Assembly (NCBI GenBank): GCA_951213105.1
Contig: OX578146.1
Coordinates: 50,189,275 to 50,253,274, forward strand
Source: Amaurobius ferox
Taxonomy: Eukaryota; Arthropoda; Arachnida; Araneae; Amaurobiidae
Direction: 5' to 3'
DNA length: 64,000 nt
Of the stretch, positions 57,860-64,000 are shown in pieces. A program made the position numbers and the translations under genes. The stretch's first letter is position 1, and each line of letters starts with the position of its first letter. The notes below the pieces were generated by a model. The model saw only the letters and a program-made list of their open reading frames with translations, searched no databases and was not told where the DNA came from.

Positions 57860-58441
57860 CATTTGCGAACTGTTGGGCGTAAAAACACAAAACTATTACA
57901 CAAGTATCTTTTTTCGTGAGTGGAGCGAACTAGATACACAAGAATGATGTTAACAAATTTGTCGCATAATATTTCACGTAAAGTGAACATATTTAATGAT
58001 AGCTAATAGTTTCTCATTTTATGCAATATTTTTTATAAATTTATTAGAAAAACGTGCAGTATCTTGAGAACGGTTCTTGCTAGCCTTCTAAAGTTTTTGT
58101 CTTTCGTTTTCTAATGAAAAATTATATAATAAAGAATAATAACATTATTAAAGGGTTTGATTTTTTAAGGATTTTTTCAAAATTTTATTTAAAAAATTGG
58201 GAGTCTTTCAGTATTTACCGATTGTAAGTTTTGTATCAAATTTCGTTCAAACCGCTCCATTCGTTCGTGAAATATCGCTTCTACAGACTCTTGGATACAC
58301 ACACATAGCATAGACATCATCCCAAAAACGTTCGATCCGAGTTCAAGGATGCTTGAAACGTGCTCTGCCATCGAAAATTGGAATTCGAAATTTCAACCCC
58401 GTTACAATGCTTTACATATACATTATACTATGTATATAGTG
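57860..58441 (-). repeat. Repeat R1, reverse copy (right end truncated)
   Basis: The minus strand reads from the hairpin near 58440 (ACTATATACATAGTATAATG, TATGTAAAGCATTGTAACGG), through GAGCACGTTTCAAGCATCC, to GTGTAATAGTTTTGTG near 57890. Together with 57294-57847 it makes an inverted pair. Confidence 0.85.
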
Positions 58442-59211
58442 AAAAAAAAAAAGAAAAAGAATCAACTTTCAATTTACCGCAGGCCGTTCAATCATGCGTA
58501 GACATTTCTTTTAAACTCATGCATGCATGTTTCGTACAATAATTATCTTGCTGCTAACAATTTTTTTTCCATTTTTATTTATTTTCATTTTCGATTCATC
58601 TTTGGAACCATTGCTGTGGAAAATGAGCTCTTTTCTCATACGCAATTCTTTAAATATCAGTTTGTTCCAATCGAATTCCATATTTTAATTGAGGCGACCC
58701 CTCTGATGACTAATTGCTTAGAGCAGACGATTTTCACCTCTCCATCCTCCTTTTATCTTTCTGTCGTGCGAGGGTGAGGTCCTGTGGACGATATTTTTAC
58801 CGGAGGTAGTGGTGAGTCACTGTCAGGAATCCCCCGGTACTCCCCTCCCCCCACTTGAGAGTTGTGACGCCTGGTTGCTCTTGCTCTGCGTCAGCTCAGG
58901 TTGATGTTTTCATAGAAAAGTAACGGAACCCCTTTTATATATATAGAAACCTCTAGTTTCTGTGAATTATGCGTTATGTATTTGGTTCATATGTGAAAAG
59001 TAAATATTCGTTCTTTTTGCCAGCGGATTGTTAGAAAATATGTGCTTTCATTTTCATAATGAGATTCATAACTTTGTTATTCATGGAATCACGTTCTTAA
59101 TGCAGCGTCTAGCATCGGTGGAGTGATTTTGAACATTTAACCATTTTTAACGTTCTTTATGTTTGCTTTCAGTGACTATTAATTATTCACATACGTTGAT
59201 AAAAATAATCT
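58442..59211. other. No recognised feature
   Basis: Mixed-composition DNA with a somewhat GC-richer stretch (58750-58900). No gene family recognised in any frame. Confidence 0.4.
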
Positions 59212-59639
59212 CCTCACTAAAAGCGCAGTGTCAGTATGTCAGAGCACCACGAGGGCTAAAATAAAACTCTTGTATATTAATTCAACCATGCTGAATCCAA
59301 ATCTGAAATCCGTTTTTCAGATAGCCCCTGGATCCGGAGATATAGCCTATCAAAGTTTGGTTTTTTTAACTATTTTTGTGCTTATATCCCAGTCCGAAGG
59401 CGTTGCCACCGCATGATGCAATCCCATGGTCATGAAATGCCTGAAATAATAATAATAATAAAAAAAATGTATTCAGCTCATTGAATTAGAGATGAGACCC
59501 CTCCACGATTCAGTTGAACAGGAAAGTTAATATTGAGAGGCATCCCAATTTGAAAATTCAGAACCATGGGGTTAGAGAAAGTTGCTTCCTCCTTTATCTT
59601 CAAATTCATGTTTTAAACAATGCAACTAATAGATAGGTC

Positions 59640-60121
59640 ATGAAGGTAAAAGTAAGGAGTTAAAACTTCATATTAAGGAAACGCCAATATCGTTTGAGAC
59701 AATAATTCAGGTAGCGCTTGATTTGTCCTGCATTGTATGCATTTCTGTGGCGAAAGGGATAAAATATTTATTTAAACTGTCAATTTTGTAATATTAAATT
59801 ATTAGCGCAATGCAAAGTAGAATTGAAGCAATGAAGAATATTCCTACGTATTCAAAATTATTTTACCTTTACATTTATTTTTATCTCCCTATATTTTGTA
59901 CTCTATCCTACAACTATGAAAAAATACTGATTAATTATACTCAATTATTAGGGAATCCTTAATTCAAAAATAATCAAAAATACATATACTTAATACTATG
60001 TCTTTTTGTTGTGTCAACTAACAATAGCAGCTACTTTACTAATACTAGCGGCACCTAGATATAATTCTCAAAGCATTAGCGTTTCGTTCATAGGAAATTT
60101 ATCTCCTTCTTTCTAACTCCA
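59640..60121 (-). repeat. Repeat R2, copy 3 (reverse), empty TTAA site
   Basis: The minus strand matches R2 at 22215-22757: GTTAGAAAGAAGGAGATAAA, GTAAAGTAGCTGCTATTGTT, GCAATGCAAAG region and TGTCTCAAACGATATTGGCG. It has uninterrupted CCTTAATATGAAG where copy 2 contains the TTAA element. It lies inside segment D. Confidence 0.82.
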
Positions 60122-60279
60122 TGAGATAGATTTTTTCCCCCAATGGCCAGGCATTAACTCTTTCATCTTCGCCTATACATCGGCCGGAACAGTGAACCCC
60201 TTAGCCGTCAAAGACGTTGCCCCAGCGCACCAGTGGGGGTGGGAACACATTGCGCCCAACAACACAAGCATCCATGTCT

Positions 60280-60358
60280 TACGTGGGACTCGAACCCACA
60301 ACGTGGCGGCCGATCAATCGCTGGAAACGCTCGCCTTGACCGTTCGGCCACCACGTCG
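60280..60358 (-). tRNA. tRNA-like segment (serine/leucine type, degenerate) in the SINE
   Basis: Box A TGGCCGAACGG and box B GGTTCGAGTCC are both good, with a T-arm GTGGG-TTCGAGT-CCCAC. The acceptor stem pairs poorly (GACGTGG against GTAAGAC) and the anticodon stem has a mismatch. It is probably a promoter-bearing SINE module, not a working tRNA gene. Confidence 0.6.
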
Positions 60359-60368
60359 ACTGAAATGA

Positions 60369-60486
60369 GCCAACAGTACGCGGTGTTCCCAGGTGGTCAC
60401 CCAACCAAGTACTAACCGCGCCCGATGCTGCTTAACTTCGGTGATCTAACGGGAACCCGTGTTTTCGGCACGGTACAGCCGTTGGC
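60369..60486 (-). rRNA. 5S rRNA-like sequence (118 nt)
   Basis: The minus strand reads GCCAACGGCTGTACC at the start and GCGTACTGTTGGC at the end, which pair as helix I. The internal promoter is well kept: GATCACCGAAGTTAAGCAGC (box A region) and CGCGGTTAGTACTTGG, GGGTGACCACCTGGGAA (box C region). Length and ends fit a full 5S rRNA. No oligo-T terminator follows, and it is joined to a tRNA-like part between target duplications, so it is more likely a SINE head than a functional gene. Confidence 0.85.
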
Positions 60487-60689
60487 TCTGAGATAAATTG
60501 TTTGAAACTGAATTGTATGACCTATGGAGTTTGAGAGAGTTAGTACATGGTGTGACCAGAAATTGAAAACTTGAAATAAAAATTATGAGGGAGGCATAAA
60601 CTTAAATTCGCTTGTTAAAGAGGCTAAGGGAGCGTAAATTAATTGCGTCATGCTAGGGTAAAGTAAGTATAGTATCATACTATTCAGCG

Positions 60690-61770
60690 AATTTGAGGCG
60701 GGACTGACATACTAAAATGAAATTTCAGTTTGTTGTTCAGACGGTCTGTGGGACCTATGGGAATATAAATGAATAATATCACCCAATTAGTTTTGGATTG
60801 AAGCCGGGTTGAAAAAATGAAATATATTGAATCCTATGGGACCTAATTTTTCAAACATTTTTTAAGCGAATTTAAAATTCACAAATTGCTTCGAAAGTGT
60901 TAAGAAATATTCAAATTATCCCATAAAATATATAAAAAAAATTTCAGTAAATATATTCAGTAGTTTTTTAAATAAAAATTAAAATAATAATTACACCCTT
61001 TATATGAAGAGATCACGTGACCATTATATGAATTCATATTAATTCATATTTAGTGTTGCATCCGTCCTAAAACCTCTTTATTTTTTCTTAAATTCTGTGC
61101 ATTTACATACTGAAACAACGTAATTACAATATATTGGAGTTTAAATGATCATCCAACTTTGATTATTTCTTCAACGAAGCCTAATTTTCACTTATGGATA
61201 ATGTAAACAACAAAAGATGTAGTATGAGTTGTATAAGAATTGCTGCATTTTTTTAACGCAAAATTATTTAGCTCATGGAGTCTGCAATATATCTGATATG
61301 AATGAAACATTCATTGATTTTACACAGAGAACCAGACCTTCCCGGTCGTCCAAATAGTTGCTCAAGTCCCCTGGATGAGTCGGACGGCCTGGGTTTTCCA
61401 CAGAGAACCAGATGATTTTTTTGATGAAGTTTTAAGCATGGAGTTGAGTTACTTGTACCTGCATAGTTTTAAGTTTTTAAATAAAATGAATTATTATAGT
61501 ATTGTGATGAATGGAAAAAAGTTTATGAATAAAATGCTGCTTTTATGGAGAAAGCCAGGCGATTTATATTTCGATGACGTCATTTGAATAAAGTTCATTT
61601 GTTTTCGATGAAGTTTTCAAATATAATAAATTATTGTAGTACTGTGATAATTTTAAAAATATTATCTAGGAATGTATCGCATTTTAGAGATGTTTATATA
61701 AAATTGCATTGAAGTTGGAAAGTGTTTCATAATCAATGCTTTATGCATGATTGATTTTTCTTGTTTATGA
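60690..61770 (-). repeat. Repeat R3, copy 3 (reverse), carrying mini-insertion M
   Basis: It matches R3 copies 1 and 2 throughout on the minus strand, from GATCAATCATGCATAAAGC near 61755 to ACCGTCTGAACAACAAACTG near 60730. It is interrupted only at 61337-61398 by mini-insertion M plus one 14-bp duplication. Confidence 0.87.
61337..61398 (+). mobile_element. Mini-insertion M, copy B (62 bp, 14-bp TSD, empty site known)
   Basis: A 62-bp insert is flanked by perfect CACAGAGAACCAGA repeats (61323-61336, 61399-61412). Removing the insert and one repeat restores the order seen in R3 copies 1 and 2 (TTTTACACAGAGAAGCAGAC on the minus strand of copy 1). It is the longest copy: CCTTCCCGGTCGTCC, AAATAGTTGCTCAAGTCC, then GGATGAGTCGGACGGCC, TGGGTTTTC. 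Confidence 0.92.
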
Positions 61771-61844
61771 ATAACTTTGTCACATGTATAATTTCAAAAA
61801 GCGATTTGAATGATTTTATGTCTTTATAAGATACTTTTATTTTC

Positions 61845-62180
61845 CCTTCATACATAGTATAATGTGCACGGAAATTATTAGGACATGTTTAAAAATTGGA
61901 GTTTTCAATGCAGTCACACGTTTTGAACACCTCTGAACTTAATCGTTTTTGAAGTAAATGTCTCTGTGTATATGTGGTGTATATGCAATTTTATGATTAA
62001 AAAAAAATCATAAAAAATTGGGATTGTAAATGATGTTTAATTTCAACCAATCATTTTATACTTGATTTATCATAATATATCGATTGACAGTCATTTTCGA
62101 ACACTGGTACGAGACCATTCCCGAGTTATTACACGTTTTTTTTTTTTAAATGTAAAATATATATTGATATTAAAAACACA
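61845..62180 (+). repeat. Repeat R1, old degenerate copy
   Basis: TTTTCCCTTCATACATAGTA, ATAATGTGCACGGAAATTAT, GGAGTTTTCAATGCAG and CACGTTTTGAACACCTCTGA follow the R1 left half with many changes. The right tip is missing. Confidence 0.6.
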
Positions 62181-62540
62181 TAACTAAGTTTCCTTTTCTA
62201 TGATAGTATTAACAGAGCTAGCTGGTCTTTAACAGACTATGAAAGAATTTGAAGTACCTGAAAAATTAGACTTGTTGATTTTATATTGACGAATTATTCA
62301 AATATTATGCAAATCTAAGGGGGAATCTAAAAGCCTTTTGATACTAAAAATGATGTTAGACAGTGAGATGCACTAAAAATTCTTACCATCATTTATTTTT
62401 TATTGGACAGTTGGATAAATTTGTATAGAAACTTCCTTTGATTTTAATGCTTCGCGAGCCCTTTGCCAATCTCCGTAGTCATCTATACTAACTATATCTT
62501 TTCGACATCCTGGCTACGCCTATGGATAAGACTACAAATT

Positions 62541-62712
62541 TACACTGCCTTTAAGAATATTCTACAGTGCCTATAAGAATATTCTACAGTGCCTATAGGA
62601 ATATTCTACAGTACATATAAGAATATTGTACAGTACAGTGCCTATAAGAATATTCTACAGTACAGTGCCTATAAGAATATTCTACAGTGCCTAATAAGAA
62701 TATACTGTTTCT
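62541..62712 (+). repeat. 22-bp minisatellite, about seven units
   Basis: The unit CAGTGCCTATAAGAATATTC-TA repeats about seven times with small insertions (for example CAGTACAGTGCC). Confidence 0.92.
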
Positions 62713-62838
62713 TACTGTAGGTGAGATTTTCTCACTACCTTCTGATATTCCTTTCGCCTTTTCGCGGAAAACGGGGGGAGAGAACCCTTTTATATCCTTG
62801 CCGTAAAGTGGGTTAACGGTGCTTTTTTTTTCTCCTAG

Positions 62839-62938
62839 CCCGCCCACATTTCCATTTTGGGAAACGCTTGTTTATCTTCTAATTTTTGGTACGAGAAATG
62901 GCTGGGACATGGTGCAACTGTTGGGTATGATTTTGAAG
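62839..62938 (+). CDS. Possible internal exon of a host gene, product unknown
   Basis: A strong acceptor (TTTTTTTTCTCCTAG, ending 62838) and a consensus donor (GTAAGT at 62939-62944) bound 100 bp. One frame is open throughout and reads AHISILGNACLSSNFWYEKW then LGHGATVGYDFEG, compositionally protein-like with no bias to A/T codons. The other two frames also stay partly open. I do not recognise the family. No neighbouring exon is found in the window. Confidence 0.4.
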
Positions 62939-63390
62939 GTAAGTCATTTCGGTGTAGAGCCTTATTGGAAATTATTTTTGGGGTGTTTCGTTTCGTTCAG
63001 CATCTAAGTTCAGGCATTGCTTTCAGGACGGTGTTTGTTTCACGAACACTCGAAAAACCTCTAAAGTGTGTGTGTGGGGGGGGGGGGGGAATCACCGAAT
63101 ATCTTCCACATATTCTATTTGAATCACATGTATCAATGATTACGAAACTTCACAGTTTGAATCGTAGTGAAAAATAGCCGCGATACAATTTTTGTGTTCG
63201 TGACGTCATTAGCCTCCTCGGAGGGGAAAGTTACCCTTTCCGAGGGGGTACAGTGTCAAACTTCAATCGAACAACCAAAACAATCTAAACATTTTTTCAA
63301 GACCTTTAAAATAAAGGGTAATAATGCTATAATTGTGATCATTTGGCCCATTTGGCCCAACGATACATGTTTTTTAAAAATTTTCTTACA

Positions 63391-63391
63391 A

Positions 63392-63452
<61 letters not shown>

Positions 63453-63474
63453 TATCACAAGCTACTATGGCTAT

Positions 63475-63508
<34 letters not shown>

Positions 63509-63528
63509 ATATATACATATATATATAC

Positions 63529-63576
<48 letters not shown>

Positions 63577-63619
63577 AGTTACTACATACATTCTAACTTT
63601 GGATTTAATAATTTATTTT

Positions 63620-63660
<41 letters not shown>
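63391..63660. repeat. Poly(A) and (TA)n/(TACATA)n microsatellites
   Basis: An A-rich run (63391-63430) passes into long TA tracts with CATA interruptions up to 63660. The phrase TATATCACAAGCTACTA occurs at 63451-63467 and 63657-63674. Long Tyr/Ile and Lys frames here are artefacts of the repeats. 63675-64000 has a 14-base C run (63887-63900) and no recognised gene. Confidence 0.93.
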
Positions 63661-63661
<1 letters not shown>

Positions 63662-64000
63662 TCACAAGCTACTAAAAATGGATTCTGGCATGAGAAAGTC
63701 GAGTTGAAACTCACTCCTGCTAATTGTTTTTAGGAAGGAGAGAGGGGCGAGTTTTTAACTTTAGTATCTTTTAATTTTTATTGAAAAATATAATTTAGTA
63801 AAAATGAACTATATTTATTTATGTTTACATTTTAATGTGTACACAATGAACACGAGGATTGGTGTGCCGCATAGCGGACAGGGGTGCCCCCCCCCCCCCC
63901 ACGCATACATCAGTGTATTTAAATTTATCATTTTTGGCTTCAGTAATAAAAGCTTATAAACACAATTGAACGCTCGTTTTTTAGTTTTAATTAATAATAC

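Larger units (their letters stand above)
60129..60488 (-). mobile_element. 5S rRNA-tRNA chimeric SINE
   Basis: A 360-bp unit on the minus strand: 5S-like head (60486-60369), about 10 nt spacer, tRNA-like part (60358-60280), then a body of about 150 bp containing GGTGCGCTGGGGCAACGTC and GGCTAAGGGGTTCACTG, ending GGGGGAAAAAA. It is flanked by TGAGATA at 60122-60128 and 60489-60495 (8 of 9 matching when extended). There is no T-run terminator between the 5S and tRNA parts. Known chimeric heads of this order occur in vertebrate DeuSINEs such as AmnSINE1; whether this body carries a named central domain cannot be judged here. Confidence 0.72.
59212..60680 (+). repeat. Segment D, copy 2, interrupted by R2 and a SINE
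   Basis: 59212-59634 and 60496-60680 match 51700-52310 (reverse) in two colinear blocks. The break falls where copy 1 has AGATAGATTGG; here AGATAG (about 59629) and AGATAAATTG (60492) flank the insertion. The homologous frame of 52035-52226 is disrupted here. Confidence 0.8.

Noticed and set aside
60369..60486. A functional 5S rRNA gene or 5S cluster
   Set aside because: Single copy, no oligo-T terminator, joined to a tRNA-like part and flanked by target duplications; a SINE explains it better.
63167..63675. Long frames on both strands rich in Tyr/Ile and Lys/Phe
   Set aside because: They are translations of poly(A) and TA microsatellites, not genes.
1..64000. CRISPR arrays, bacterial operons or prophage
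   Set aside because: No such structures; all evidence points to eukaryotic nuclear DNA.

Overview
This is an AT-rich, repeat-dense stretch of an animal nuclear genome. The transposon families (several hAT, Tc1, DDE_1/pogo-like, piggyBac-type TTAA elements, a Penelope-like element, non-LTR retrotransposon remains), the many microsatellites and the arthropod-like 5S sequence fit an arthropod, perhaps an arachnid; the last point is a guess. No complete host protein gene was found. The only host-gene hints are one possible 100-bp exon with good splice signals (62839-62938) and a small duplicated open frame (52035-52226, minus). The window is best read as intergenic or intronic DNA built almost entirely from layered mobile elements.

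Layout. 1-2117: AT-rich sequence with short local duplications and one hAT-like tip. 2118-9420: a nested composite, in which an old hAT element with a decayed GTF2IRD2/ZBED-like transposase holds a copy of repeat family R1, which in turn holds a well preserved ZMYM1-type hAT transposon (2816-6473, 8-bp TSD TATGCAAT). 10-15 kb: three R1 copies, a non-LTR reverse transcriptase relic and a palindromic TTAA element. 17-19 kb: a hAT-like element containing repeat R4. 19.5-34.3 kb: R5, R2, R1, R3 and R4 copies, a long inverted repeat, a cluster of CCAATATTGG palindromes and a second palindromic TTAA element whose empty site is visible in a sister R2 copy. 34.8-44.6 kb: a palindromic MITE, a Penelope-like RT/GIY-YIG relic, R3, a third TTAA element, an endonuclease-fold fragment and a complete but mutated Tc1 transposon. 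45-52 kb: tandem arrays, foldback elements and hairpins. 53-58.5 kb: a head-to-tail R1 array, a DDE_1 transposase relic and a convergent R1 pair. 59-62 kb: a segment duplicated from 52 kb, interrupted by R2 and by a 5S-tRNA chimeric SINE, then R3. 62.5-64 kb: a 22-bp minisatellite, the possible exon and TA/A microsatellites.

The working names R1 to R6 are mine and describe families defined only by comparing copies within this window. R1 and R5 have different interiors but the same two ends (a hairpin with TTTCC/GGAAA arms, and GAAAGTCATGTGCTGCC), which suggests rolling-circle (Helitron/Helentron-like) non-autonomous elements.

The most unusual item is a 43-62 bp insertion present three times (27356, 39775, 61337). 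Each copy is flanked by a 14-15 bp target duplication, and one sits inside an R3 copy whose sister copies lack it. The three share one fixed end and have staggered other ends, as expected of a retroposed small RNA.
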